The notes beneath the pieces are model-generated. The model worked only from the letters and a program-made list of their open reading frames with translations, searched no databases and had not been told where the DNA came from. Both the position numbers and the translations under genes were made by a program. Below are positions 35,060 to 43,414 of a DNA stretch of 43,414 nucleotides, in pieces. Numbering within the stretch: the stretch's first letter is position 1; each line of letters begins with the position of its first letter. Origin of the DNA: Staphylococcus cohnii subsp. cohnii (lineage in GTDB: Bacteria > Bacillota > Bacilli > Staphylococcales > Staphylococcaceae); contig NZ_PPQC01000011.1 in assembly GCF_002902365.1 (NCBI RefSeq), positions 1-43,414 on the forward strand, in the 5' to 3' direction.

Positions 35060-36898
35060 TTAATAATAAAACTCTAATTCACGTTTTAATTCATCAACAT
35101 ATTCTTTAGAACCCGTTACAATGACACGGTCTTTATAGCGTAATTGAGTATCACCATGAGGTACGATTGATTCATTATTTCGAATGATTCTCACAAATAT
35201 AATATCACCATCAAACGGGAAATTACGTAATTGAATTTGATCATATTTATGATTTAACATTGCAATTTCATACAACGATGTTTCCACATTACTTAAAAGA
35301 TTTAGCATATTTGGCGTTTCTATTAAACCTTTCAAGAGTATCTTATTACTCATAAAACCACTAAATACTTCAATACCTTCACTTTGTAGACCTTCATCAC
35401 CAGTACTCGCCTCTAATCTACAAATAACTCGATTAACACCATGCCTTTTAGCCATTAACGCCACTTTTCTATTAATATCGTCATCATTTGTAGAACAAAC
35501 AACGATATCTCTTTCAAATAAACCTAGTCGATCTAATAACGGTTCTTCGTAATCTGCAATTTCAATCATTGAAATCGCATCTGATAATTTACGTTTATCA
35601 CTTAAATCATTTCTATAATAAAGTGAAACTTGATAAAGTTGTGATGTTAAATTCTGAGCAATTGGAATGGTTAATTGATTTTTTCCTATTAAACTCACTT
35701 CAATTTGTCTTGTAGCCTCATCTGGCATTGGGAACATCTTTTTAAATATGATAGGTACAAAGACACATGTTATGACTGCACTTAAAATTAAAATACCTGA
35801 TATTTCCGATGATATTGTTCCAAGTTTTTCAGCAATTTTTGCAGAAGCAATGACCAATGATAAAGTAGAGGTCAACAGGAATGCTGAAGATATCGTCGTT
35901 TTCATATCAAACCATCGACGTACGTAAAACACTGGTATTAACTTGGATACTACAAATGCGAGTATTAAAAATGGAATAATAAGTAATAACGATGGTTCTT
36001 TTATTAACATTGGTATATTTAAATCTACACCAACCATGATAAAGAATATCGGTATAAAGAAACCATAACCAAAAGAATCTAATTTCTCCACCATATCCTC
36101 ATCTGGGCCTAATAAAGAAACAATCACACCTGCTAGGAAAGCGCCTAGAATATTTTCTGCACCAACGCCTTCTGCTAAGGCAACCAGCATAATGATGAGT
36201 GCAAATACAGCACGTATACCTATCTGTGTGGTACCATCCATCAATTTCTGTAAAAATTGTGCTTTCTTAAATATGCCTCCTAGTAAATAAAAAACAAGCG
36301 CAAATACTACTAAACTACCTATTAACCAAAGTGATGCACCACCTGAAGCATGTAGTGTTCCATATGCAGTTAACAATATCATTGTTACTAGGTCAGCTAA
36401 TACAGCTACTAATAATATGAATTGTCCGATTGTAGTACGCATAATATTCATTTCTTTTAGTGTTGGAACAACAACACCTAATGAAATAGTAGAAATGATA
36501 ATAATCATTAATAAGACATCATCAATTAAGCCAAACCACTTAAATGCATAAGCAAATACAATTGAAATTATCATAATAAATAAAAATACAGTAAGTGCTA
36601 ATTGCAGGTGACCTGGTTCTTTACTTTTATCCTTATCTTCAGACGATCCTTTATCTTTTTTAAATGCTTTAAAATCAATTTCTAAACCACTTAAAAACAT
36701 TAAGAAGATAAAGCCTAATGTAGACAAAATATTTAACATAGCATCACGCTCTACTATGTTTAAAAAAGAGTGTCCTATGAGAATACCCATTAGTATTTCT
36801 GCTACAACAACAGGTAAGAATGTAATTCGTAATCTATTGATTAGTATCGGTGTAAGGAATGCTGCCATTACAACGACAACAAGTGATAAAAATTCCAT
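35060..36898 (-). CDS. cpaA: Cation:proton antiporter, CPA2 family with RCK domains
   Basis: A 612-residue protein with about 12-13 membrane helices (1-390) of the KefB/KefC-like CPA2 type, then an RCK_N domain (about 400-520) and an RCK_C domain (about 530-612). The S. aureus orthologue at this locus, CpaA, exports Na+/K+ in exchange for H+ and is activated by c-di-AMP at RCK_C. That regulation is expected here by homology. Charged loop KDKGSSEDKDKSKE lies after helix 3. It begins 8 bases after mgtE and ends the operon. Confidence 0.9.
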   Translation of the reverse strand: MEFLSLVVVVMAAFLTPILINRLRITFLPVVVAEILMGILIGHSFLNIVERDAMLNILSTLGFIFLMFLSGLEIDFKAFKKDKGSSEDKDKSKEPGHLQLALTVFLFIMIISIVFAYAFKWFGLIDDVLLMIIIISTISLGVVVPTLKEMNIMRTTIGQFILLVAVLADLVTMILLTAYGTLHASGGASLWLIGSLVVFALVFYLLGGIFKKAQFLQKLMDGTTQIGIRAVFALIIMLVALAEGVGAENILGAFLAGVIVSLLGPDEDMVEKLDSFGYGFFIPIFFIMVGVDLNIPMLIKEPSLLLIIPFLILAFVVSKLIPVFYVRRWFDMKTTISSAFLLTSTLSLVIASAKIAEKLGTISSEISGILILSAVITCVFVPIIFKKMFPMPDEATRQIEVSLIGKNQLTIPIAQNLTSQLYQVSLYYRNDLSDKRKLSDAISMIEIADYEEPLLDRLGLFERDIVVCSTNDDDINRKVALMAKRHGVNRVICRLEASTGDEGLQSEGIEVFSGFMSNKILLKGLIETPNMLNLLSNVETSLYEIAMLNHKYDQIQLRNFPFDGDIIFVRIIRNNESIVPHGDTQLRYKDRVIVTGSKEYVDELKRELEFYY

Positions 36899-36906
36899 GT
36901 AACCCC

Positions 36907-38292
36907 CTATAATAAGTAAGACATGAATGAAGTTGCTAATCCAAAGTAAATCAACATACTCACAATATCATTGATCGTAGTTATAAATGGACCACTTGCA
37001 ACTGCAGGGTCAATATTTAATTTATTCATAACTAATGGAATCATTGATCCCACTAACGTACCTACTGTCATAGCAATCGTTAAACTGCTCGCTACGATCG
37101 TAGCTAAAATTGGCTGTCCGTAAAGAACCAGTATAATAATAAATAACAATATAGCACAAATCAAACCACTTAAAAAGCCGCTGCCCGCTTCTCTTAATGC
37201 GACTTTAAAATTACTTTGTTCATCAATTTCACCAGTTGAAATATTTCGTACTGATACGGCAAGTGATTGTGTGCCAGAGTTACCAGACATACCACTGATA
37301 ATTGGAATAAACGCTGCCAACAACGATACCTGTGCTAATGTATCCTCAAATGAGCCAAGTATCGTCGCTGTAATCATTCCTAAAAACGTTAAAATGATTA
37401 GCCATGGCAAACGTTTCTTAGCAGTTTTAATGACCGAATCATTTGTTGCATCAACATCAGATACCCCGGCTAAACGAGAGTAGTCCTCGCTCGCTTCTTC
37501 ATCCATAACATCTAAAATATCATCGATTGTTATAATACCTAATAAATGGTCTTGATAATCGACAACTGGCATAGCGATAAAATCATAATCACGCATTTTT
37601 TGCGCTACGTCTTCTTGGTCATCAGCAGCGTTAGCACTAATCACACGTTCACTCATTATGTCTTCTATATAAGCATCATTTTCTGCTACGATTAAATCTC
37701 TTAGTGATAAAACCCCAGCTAATTGTTTATGCTCATTTACAGCAAATATGACATAAATTGTCTCAGCATCTGGCGCTTGTTCTTTAACTTGCATTAATGC
37801 TTCTTTTACAGGCATTGTTGATTTTAAAGAAATATATTCCGTTGTCATGATACCACCGGCGGTATCTTCTTCGTAATGTAGTAATGCTTTAATTTCTTTT
37901 GCATCTTCACGGTTCATTAGTGTTAGCAAGCTAACAATTTTCTGCTTAGATAATTGATTCATAATGTCAACTGCATTATCATATGACATATTTTCTAATA
38001 CTTTGCTAGCATATGTAGCATCCATAGTATCGAATAGCGCTTCATACTCTTCTTCATCAATTTCTAATTGTTCGAAGAAATCCGCTACTTCTTCAGGGGA
38101 CAATACTTCAAACATTTTTTGTCTAATATCTTCATCGCTGTCTTCAAAGTATTCACTTTGTTCATATGTGTGCATCGCTAAGAATTCTTCTCTAAATTCA
38201 TCTATATGATTTTCATGAAGTAGTTTATCTAACATTTCTTGGTCATATACTTGCTCATCTTCTAAAACGATTTGATCTTTTTCATTTGCCAA
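36907..38292 (-). CDS. mgtE: Magnesium transporter MgtE
   Basis: From TTG at 38292, 461 residues: an acidic N-terminal superhelical domain (1-125), two CBS domains (about 130-255; TTEYISLKSTMPVKEAL and ERVISANAADDQEDVAQKM) that sense Mg2+, and five membrane helices with the pore motif PIISGMSGNSGTQSLAVSVRN. An ATG at 38307 is in frame, but the bases just after it form the perfect ribosome site GGAGGTG, 6 bases before the TTG, so the TTG is more likely the true start. No M-box riboswitch fits in the short gap upstream. Confidence 0.92.
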   Translation of the reverse strand: MANEKDQIVLEDEQVYDQEMLDKLLHENHIDEFREEFLAMHTYEQSEYFEDSDEDIRQKMFEVLSPEEVADFFEQLEIDEEEYEALFDTMDATYASKVLENMSYDNAVDIMNQLSKQKIVSLLTLMNREDAKEIKALLHYEEDTAGGIMTTEYISLKSTMPVKEALMQVKEQAPDAETIYVIFAVNEHKQLAGVLSLRDLIVAENDAYIEDIMSERVISANAADDQEDVAQKMRDYDFIAMPVVDYQDHLLGIITIDDILDVMDEEASEDYSRLAGVSDVDATNDSVIKTAKKRLPWLIILTFLGMITATILGSFEDTLAQVSLLAAFIPIISGMSGNSGTQSLAVSVRNISTGEIDEQSNFKVALREAGSGFLSGLICAILLFIIILVLYGQPILATIVASSLTIAMTVGTLVGSMIPLVMNKLNIDPAVASGPFITTINDIVSMLIYFGLATSFMSYLL

Positions 38293-38318
38293 AAGTCCCA
38301 CCTCCATAGTTACTCAAA

Positions 38319-39173
38319 TTATATCATATTAAATATATTTTCTATTGCATCATATCTATCCTGTATTTCAATTTTTTTATCATAGATTGGATGCATAAAA
38401 GATATTTTAAAACATCGTAATAACTGATGTTTATAGCACGAGTGTCCGCCTCCATATAAATCATCACCTACAATAGGATGTCCTATATGCTGAAAATGAA
38501 CACGGATTTGATGTGTTCGACCAGTTAATAAAGTAATTTCACATAAACTGTAATTACTGATATAGTCTAAACGCCTATATTTAGTTATTGCTTGTTTGCC
38601 ATGTGGATTGACTTGTCTTGTAATAATACTAGCAGGATCTCTGGCAATAGGTGCATCTATAATTCCATGTGCTTTCATTTCACCAAAGCATACGCATAAA
38701 TACGTTTTATCAATGTGTATGTTTGCCATAAGATGATGTAGAAAACCATGTTTTGCAACCACAACAATACCTGAAGTATTTCGATCAATCCTAGTGACAA
38801 TATGTGGAACTATGTTTTGTCGTGATTGTTTAAAATAACCAAGAATTTGTTCAGCTAAACTAAAATGTTTGTGTTCCCTTGATGGTGCACAATTTTGATA
38901 AGCTTCTTTGGAAACAATTAATAAATATTCATCTTCATATAAAATATTTAAAGTTTTCTCAAATGGGATCAAATTGTGGCTTGCTGTTTCTTGAGCTAAA
39001 TGTACCTCCACTTTATCGTCTTTCTGTAATTGTTTGCGCACAGTTTCTGTTTGTCCATTAACAATTAAAGCGCCATTATGCTTAATGGCGCTAATTGTAT
39101 TTTTAGAATACCCTTGTTCCTGTAAAAAGGTTCTTAGCATTTGAGGGTTTCTAATTGTATAATTAAATTGCAT
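38319..39173 (-). CDS. RluA-family pseudouridine synthase
   Basis: A 284-residue enzyme with an N-terminal S4-like RNA-binding segment (12-60, LRTFLQEQGYSKNTISAIKHNG) and the RluA catalytic domain. The catalytic Asp is D130 in VTRIDRNTSGIVVVAK, and LLTGRTHQIRVHFQHIGHPIVGDDLYG follows at about 215-240. It isomerises uridines in rRNA or tRNA; which site cannot be told, since several RluA paralogues exist per genome. It starts at the base where nadK ends, so translation is coupled. Confidence 0.92.
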   Translation of the reverse strand: MQFNYTIRNPQMLRTFLQEQGYSKNTISAIKHNGALIVNGQTETVRKQLQKDDKVEVHLAQETASHNLIPFEKTLNILYEDEYLLIVSKEAYQNCAPSREHKHFSLAEQILGYFKQSRQNIVPHIVTRIDRNTSGIVVVAKHGFLHHLMANIHIDKTYLCVCFGEMKAHGIIDAPIARDPASIITRQVNPHGKQAITKYRRLDYISNYSLCEITLLTGRTHQIRVHFQHIGHPIVGDDLYGGGHSCYKHQLLRCFKISFMHPIYDKKIEIQDRYDAIENIFNMI

Positions 39174-39982
39174 TATTCGTCGTCTCCACTTGAAATAAAG
39201 GAATCATGTACCCTTTTCCAAAATGGAAAAGGTCTAAATCTAGCAAATCTAATTTTTTCATTTGCCACTCTAAATTGGATTGCATTAACATTCTTATGTT
39301 TTATACTAACATGGTCTATGGTTGTTAAAATCTTATCATGATTCACTGGTGTAATCAGACATGTGTGGTGTTTAGGCAATACCAATGGAGAACCAACCGT
39401 TCTGAACACTCTATTATTAATAGAAGCGATTTCTGCAATTTGCATTGCTTCCAAAGAAGGATGTATCAATGCGCCACCTAACGCCTTATTATAAGCAGTG
39501 GAACCTGATGGTGTTGAAACACACAGGCCATCTCCTCTAAAACGTTCGAATTGGTTTCCTCTTATATTCACATCTACAACAAGTGTAGAGCCATTTTCAG
39601 TTTTCATTGTCGCTTCATTTAATGCCAGGTATCTCGTCTCATATCCATTATCGTTATAACGTACAATGATTTCTAATAGTGGATATTCTATAACTTGGAA
39701 TTCTGAATTATTAATTTCAATAATTAATTTTTCCACTTCATGGGGCAACCAATCTGCATAAAAACCTAAATGTCCTGTATGTATCCCTACAAATGCACAC
39801 CGTGATAACATATGGCTATACTGATGGAAAGCCTGTAATAATGTACCATCTCCACCAACTGATATGACTATTTCAGGATTTTCCGTATCTTCAACCATTT
39901 CAAAATCTTTCATGTGATTAATCATCTTATGCTTTAAAGCGTTAGACTTTGAATCACCTTTAGATAAAATTGTATAGCGCAT
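39173..39982 (-). CDS. nadK: NAD kinase
   Basis: A 269-residue ATP-NAD kinase (PpnK) that makes NADP. The family motifs are [10 protein letters not shown] (41-50, catalytic D45), [10 protein letters not shown] and [27 protein letters not shown] (about 148-175). AGGAGG lies before the ATG. It is the third gene of the UPF0738-relQ-nadK-rluA-type-mgtE-cpaA run; nadK next to relQ is conserved in Firmicutes. Confidence 0.96.
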   Translation of the reverse strand: MRYTILSKGDSKSNALKHKMINHMKDFEMVEDTENPEIVISVGGDGTLLQAFHQYSHMLSRCAFVGIHTGHLGFYADWLPHEVEKLIIEINNSEFQVIEYPLLEIIVRYNDNGYETRYLALNEATMKTENGSTLVVDVNIRGNQFERFRGDGLCVSTPSGSTAYNKALGGALIHPSLEAMQIAEIASINNRVFRTVGSPLVLPKHHTCLITPVNHDKILTTIDHVSIKHKNVNAIQFRVANEKIRFARFRPFPFWKRVHDSFISSGDDE

Positions 39983-39993
39983 GATTACACCTC

Positions 39994-40629
39994 CTAGTCA
40001 TTATCATGCTTTTTAGCACGTTTTTTGGAATAATATTTTTGGGCTTCTTGTATTTCTTCTTTAATTTCTGACATTTCTTCATCAAGTAAAAACGCTGCTT
40101 CAGCCGCACGTTCTAGTCGGTGCTGGATTTCGGGTGGGTAATCTCCGTCATATTTATAACGCAATGTGTGTTCGATTGTTGCCCAAAAATTCATCGCTAA
40201 TGTCCTGATTTGGATTTCAGCTAAAATTGATTTTTCACCTTCAAGTGTTTCGATTGGATATTCAATAATAACATGATATGAACGATATCCACTTTGCTTT
40301 GTATTGCTGATATAATCGCGTTCTTCTACTACTTTAAAATCTTGACGTTGTCTCAAGAGATTCACCACAATATCGATATCATCTACGAATTGACACATTA
40401 ATCTCAAACCCGCGATATCGTACATTTCTTCATGTAATCGATCAAATGAAATTTGTCTTTTATTCGCTTTATCAATAATGCTAGTCATAGGTTTAACACG
40501 ACCCGTCACAAATTCAATTGGTGAAGCATTATCTTCTACGTCATATTGTTTTCTAAGCCCTTTTAATTTAACTTTTAATTCATCAACTGCTTGTCTATAT
40601 GGAGATAAAAACTGATCCCATTGATTCAT
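39994..40629 (-). CDS. relQ: Small alarmone synthetase RelQ
   Basis: A 211-residue (p)ppGpp synthetase (YjbM/SAS1) with a synthetase domain only and no hydrolase domain. Signature segments are [12 protein letters not shown] (about 70-81), [13 protein letters not shown] (about 111-123) and [23 protein letters not shown] (about 136-158, with the catalytic Glu and the ATP-contacting residues). A charged coiled-coil-like C-terminus mediates tetramer formation in homologues. In staphylococci it is induced by cell-wall stress. Upstream neighbour is UPF0738 at 16 bases. Confidence 0.95.
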   Translation of the reverse strand: MNQWDQFLSPYRQAVDELKVKLKGLRKQYDVEDNASPIEFVTGRVKPMTSIIDKANKRQISFDRLHEEMYDIAGLRLMCQFVDDIDIVVNLLRQRQDFKVVEERDYISNTKQSGYRSYHVIIEYPIETLEGEKSILAEIQIRTLAMNFWATIEHTLRYKYDGDYPPEIQHRLERAAEAAFLLDEEMSEIKEEIQEAQKYYSKKRAKKHDND

Positions 40630-40645
40630 TGTGCTTCACTCCGCT

Positions 40646-40993
40646 TCACTCTAATTCGAAAGTATCTTCCACAACAGAAACAAACTCCTTACCATAGTTT
40701 GAATTACCTTGAATATTTTCTAATATATAATTAAACTCTCTGTCGAATTGTTTTAGTTCTAATTGATCGTTAATGATAATCTTCTTATTTTTATTCTCAT
40801 GTAACATAGACCAGGTTTCTTGAACAAAAATCAAATATGAATACGACTGGCCGTCATCTAATATATATGCAAAACTATAATTATCACTATCAACAAGCAT
40901 TTGTCCTGCTTCTTGTAAACCTTCTGTAGATTGTTCTGTATAACAATTTAAACTATCTTCTGTTACTTTAATTTCATTCACATAAATACGCAT
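40646..40993 (-). CDS. UPF0738 family protein (YjbL-like)
   Basis: A 115-residue protein of unknown function. Its position upstream of relQ and its sequence ([18 protein letters not shown], then [22 protein letters not shown] and [23 protein letters not shown]) match the UPF0738 family of staphylococci. It appears to be an alpha/beta cytoplasmic protein without membrane segments. AAGGAGG precedes the ATG. It is the first gene of the operon and is divergent from the CYTH gene. Confidence 0.85.
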   Translation of the reverse strand: MRIYVNEIKVTEDSLNCYTEQSTEGLQEAGQMLVDSDNYSFAYILDDGQSYSYLIFVQETWSMLHENKNKKIIINDQLELKQFDREFNYILENIQGNSNYGKEFVSVVEDTFELE

Positions 40994-41182
40994 GCTTGTT
41001 CCTCCTTATTCTTCATCATTTTAACATAATTATGACGTACATAACACGTTACATGTCTATTATCATGTCATCCAATGGCTTAACGTAAATATAATAATTT
41101 TTAGCGTATAATGCAATCTAATTTAAATTAACTTGCAAGTACTTTAAAATGAACTATCATAAGTATTTAAGGAGTGTAACCC

Positions 41183-41767
41183 GTGGCAACTAATAATGAA
41201 ATTGAATTTAAACAGCTATTGTCTAAAGACCATTACCAAGCAATATACGACACTTATTTTTTAGATACAAAACCATTTAGTCAAACAAATTATTACATCG
41301 ATACACCAAATTTCGATTTAAAATCACATCATTCAGCTTTGAGAATTCGTATTAAAGATGATACTTACGAAATGACATTAAAAGTACCAGCTGAAATCGG
41401 CTTGATGGAATATAATTTCGACACAAAGGTTGAGCCAAAATTAAACATGCTTATCAAAAGTCAGGACCTACCCCAAGATATTTTAAATCAACTCTTAAAA
41501 ATGGATGTAGATGTCGATGATTTAATCGTATTAGGAGCTTTGACTACCGAACGTATAGAAACAGAAATTCATGGTAATTTACTTGTCTTGGACAAAAATC
41601 AGTATCTGGATTTTGAAGATTTCGAACTTGAATATGAAGTGAATGAGTATAATGAAGGGTTAATTCAATTCAAATCAATCCTTAATCAATTCAATATCAA
41701 TCACGAAATTCCAAACAATAAAGTTCAAAGATTTTTCAATCGCAAACACAAATTAAGCGACAGTTAA
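41183..41767 (+). CDS. CYTH-domain protein (YjbK-like)
   Basis: A 194-residue CYTH-fold protein starting at GTG with AAGGAG before it. The N-terminal signature is NEIEFKQLL (E-x-E-x-K), followed by YYIDTPNFDLKSHHSALRIRIKDDTYEMTLK with the Arg/Lys tunnel residues and FELEYEVNE for the metal-binding acids. Members are inorganic triphosphatases or thiamine-triphosphatase-like; the substrate here is not shown. The conserved neighbours relQ and nadK are the usual Firmicute context for this group. Confidence 0.9.
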   Translation: MATNNEIEFKQLLSKDHYQAIYDTYFLDTKPFSQTNYYIDTPNFDLKSHHSALRIRIKDDTYEMTLKVPAEIGLMEYNFDTKVEPKLNMLIKSQDLPQDILNQLLKMDVDVDDLIVLGALTTERIETEIHGNLLVLDKNQYLDFEDFELEYEVNEYNEGLIQFKSILNQFNINHEIPNNKVQRFFNRKHKLSDS

Positions 41768-41854
41768 TTGGGCACAATATTAAGAAGTCGAATTACTTCC
41801 AAATGTAAAAATTCATGTTATATTAGTAATATATTAATAGGATATGGTGATACT

Positions 41855-42226
41855 ATGACACAAACACCTTACGAGGTTATCGGACAAGACGCCTTATTTA
41901 AAATGATTGACCATTTTTATTATATGGTACAACGTGATGATAGAATCAATTATTTGTTTCCTGGAGATTTTGAAGAAACAAGCAGAAAACAAAAACAGTT
42001 CTTAACACAATTTTTAGGCGGTCCTCAACTGTATACAGAAGAACATGGTCATCCTATGTTAAAAAAAAGACATTTAGAATTTGTAATAACAACGCACGAA
42101 CGTGACGCATGGCTTGAAAATATGTATAAAGCTATTCAACAAGCAGATTTTCCTGCGGGCGTCGGGGATTATTTATATGAACGATTACGCTTAACAGCGA
42201 ATCACATGGTTAATTCCGAAAATTAA
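41855..42226 (+). CDS. Truncated haemoglobin, group II (YjbI-like)
   Basis: A 123-residue trHbO-type globin. The proximal haem His is H73 in HPMLKKRH, followed by the family segments ERDAWLENM and the E-helix region FLTQFLGGPQLY. An in-frame upstream extension to 41768 is possible, but MTQTPYEV is the family N-terminus and GGTGAT lies close before the ATG. Its place beside yjbH is conserved in Bacillus and Staphylococcus and suggests a link to oxidative or thiol stress. Function there is not settled. Confidence 0.92.
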   Translation: MTQTPYEVIGQDALFKMIDHFYYMVQRDDRINYLFPGDFEETSRKQKQFLTQFLGGPQLYTEEHGHPMLKKRHLEFVITTHERDAWLENMYKAIQQADFPAGVGDYLYERLRLTANHMVNSEN

Positions 42227-42242
42227 TTGTAGGTGAAAAAAC

Positions 42243-43031
42243 ATGGCTGAAGAATTAAAATTAATAAATGCTAATAGTCGTGAAGATGCAAATCTTTCAC
42301 CTTTGAGTAAGATTGAAATTTATTCCTTTTTCGATCCATTCAGTAAAGAGTGCTTTAAATTGTCTGCGATACTTTCAAAATTACGACTTGAGTATAAACA
42401 ATATATTAGTATTAGACATATTTTAAATCCTTCCTTACGAGTATTAACAAAATGCCAAGCTCAAAGTACATCGAATTTAGATAATATCGCACTTGCCTAT
42501 AAAGCTGCTGAACTCCAAGGTCGATTACGGGCTGAGCGTTTTATACATCTTGTACAAAATGAGATAATACCAAAACGAGATATTATAACTGAAGAGATGG
42601 TCAATAATTGTATTAGTAATGCTGGACTTGATTATGAAGTCTTTAAAGAAGACTTACATAAAAGTTCGTTAAAAGAAAGCTTACAAGTTGACCTGCATAT
42701 AGCTCGAGAAATGGAAATTGAAGAGGCTCCTTCCCTTGTATTCTTTAACGAAGATATACATGAAGAAGGTTTAAAGGTTGAAGGCTTATACCCTTATCAT
42801 ATCTATACGTATATCATAAATGAACTTATTGGTTCACCAATTGAAAAAGAACTTCCACCAAGTTTAGAAACTTACATTTACCAACAACAATTAGTAACCA
42901 AAGAAGAGTTGCTGACTATTTATGAATGGCCTGAAAAATTATTGAATAAAGAACTGAAAAAATTAGCATTACAGCAAAAAATAGAAAAACTTAGCTCACC
43001 AGAAGGAAAATTTTGGAAGTCAAAAGTTTGA
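42243..43031 (+). CDS. yjbH: Spx adaptor YjbH
   Basis: A 262-residue cytoplasmic adaptor with a DsbA/thioredoxin-like N-terminal domain (about 20-190) and a helical C-terminal domain. It binds Spx and hands it to ClpXP, so keeping the thiol-stress regulon low. The active-site-like segment is SFFDPFSKECFKLSA (28-42) with a single Cys. The sequence ILNPSLRVLTKCQAQSTSN and EMEIEEAPSLVFF is close to the S. aureus protein. AGGTGA precedes the ATG. The usual next gene (pepF) is absent here, replaced by an IS end. Confidence 0.95.
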   Translation: MAEELKLINANSREDANLSPLSKIEIYSFFDPFSKECFKLSAILSKLRLEYKQYISIRHILNPSLRVLTKCQAQSTSNLDNIALAYKAAELQGRLRAERFIHLVQNEIIPKRDIITEEMVNNCISNAGLDYEVFKEDLHKSSLKESLQVDLHIAREMEIEEAPSLVFFNEDIHEEGLKVEGLYPYHIYTYIINELIGSPIEKELPPSLETYIYQQQLVTKEELLTIYEWPEKLLNKELKKLALQQKIEKLSSPEGKFWKSKV

Positions 43032-43113
43032 AACGTTGCTAGTATTCACAACAATATAAGTTTCATTTTATTTGAAACAGATACTGCAGCATGTGTTTTA
43101 ATTGTTAAAAAGG

Positions 43114-43152
43114 ACTGTCGACAAAGTCTCCTACTTTGTTGGCAGTTTTTTT
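43114..43152 (+). terminator. Terminator downstream of yjbH
   Basis: ACTGTCGACAAAG / CTTTGTTGGCAGT (two wobbles), loop of 7, then seven T. Confidence 0.8.
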
Positions 43153-43364
43153 GTGCACGTTTTCCGCAGGCATTGCTGTAGCCTGTAATCTTCAGCTAGT
43201 GCTCTTCCCCCAGGAATCGACCCAAATCACTGCCAATATCACATTAAAAACGTTACTAACTCAGAGACTATTTTATCTAAAACCAATGAAACAAATAATC
43301 GAAGAAATTGTAAAAAAAGATACTTTTCACTCCCAAGAAACATTGGACAAAGGAATAATCCATA
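43153..43364. other. Non-coding stretch between yjbH and the IS end
   Basis: No recognisable gene. An open plus-strand frame (43136-43387) starts in the terminator and ends inside the IS terminus, without a ribosome site. The GC-richer part at 43150-43230 reads like repeated staphylococcal intergenic DNA, remembered and not checked. Confidence 0.35.
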
Positions 43365-43414
43365 ATGAACTGCACCCTGTCAAGTAGACAGTGAAAAAAA
43401 CAAAATGTTTATGG
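43365..43414 (+). mobile_element. Insertion-sequence terminus (body lies off the right edge)
   Basis: This is the exact inverted copy of positions 1-50. The inferred element end is TGAACTGCACCC starting at 43366, and the IS would continue to the right. Both copies point the same IS end toward the window. Confidence 0.6.

Noticed and set aside
38293..38318. Mg2+ (M-box) riboswitch for mgtE
   Set aside because: The upstream gene ends here; there is no room for a leader, and mgtE is inside an operon.
43136..43387. Open frame of 83 codons at the right edge
   Set aside because: It starts inside the yjbH terminator and ends inside the IS terminus; no ribosome site and no recognisable protein.
1..43414. 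CRISPR array or known anti-phage defence operon
   Set aside because: No regularly spaced repeats, no cas genes and no recognised defence gene clusters. The MazG fragment is a phage remnant and not part of a toxin-antitoxin pair.

Overview
This window is the chromosome of a low-GC Gram-positive coccus, almost certainly a coagulase-negative Staphylococcus. The gene order menF-menD-menH-menB, comK, lplA, ktrD, htrA-like, terC, prfC, murE, ugtP-ltaA, fabI, cpaA, mgtE, nadK, relQ, yjbH is the staphylococcal order, and MurE carries the DNPA motif of L-lysine-adding enzymes. The proteins differ too much from my recollection of S. aureus and S. epidermidis to be either. UgtP best fits what I remember of S. 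haemolyticus, but that species call is from memory and unverified.

Both ends of the window are the same 50 bp in opposite orientation. This looks like the terminus of a multicopy insertion sequence, so the window is probably a contig, or a chromosome segment, bounded by two inverted IS copies.

Layout. 1-4.3 kb: a MarR-type regulator divergent from an acyltransferase, a PatA-like aminotransferase and an OhrR/MgrA-type regulator. S. aureus has the sspABC protease operon next to menB; here there is only a gap with a terminator. 4.3-10.1 kb: the menaquinone cluster menF-D-H-B, with menA divergent. 10.2-13.5 kb: a GNAT enzyme, a TM2 protein, three very small ORFs with good ribosome binding sites, and a graveyard of mobile-element remnants (a MazG fragment and two integrase fragments) piled up against tRNA-Ser(GCU). 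13.5-16.9 kb: tRNA-Ser, tRNA-Asn, comK, an IDEAL-domain protein, lipoate ligase and a small DUF2187/membrane-protein pair. 17-25 kb: a degenerate 5'-nucleotidase-like protein, KtrD, an HtrA-like protease, TerC under a yybP-ykoY (Mn2+) riboswitch, RF3 and a YueH protein. 25-29.3 kb: murE, then ugtP-ltaA for the lipoteichoic-acid glycolipid anchor. 29.4-34.8 kb: a YjcG-type phosphoesterase, an esterase, an AgcS symporter, an AI-2E-family permease and fabI. 35-41 kb: a minus-strand run UPF0738-relQ-nadK-rluA-type-mgtE-cpaA, linking (p)ppGpp, NADP and cation homeostasis. 41.2-43 kb: a CYTH protein, a truncated haemoglobin and YjbH, the Spx adaptor.

Most of the window is conserved core genome, and I found no convincing unknown multi-gene system. 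The parts worth a second look are the 11.1-13.5 kb accessory pocket (small peptides, integrase remnants, a tRNA-end duplication), the riboswitch-controlled terC leader, the nucleotidase homologue with altered metal-binding motifs, and the inverted IS termini.
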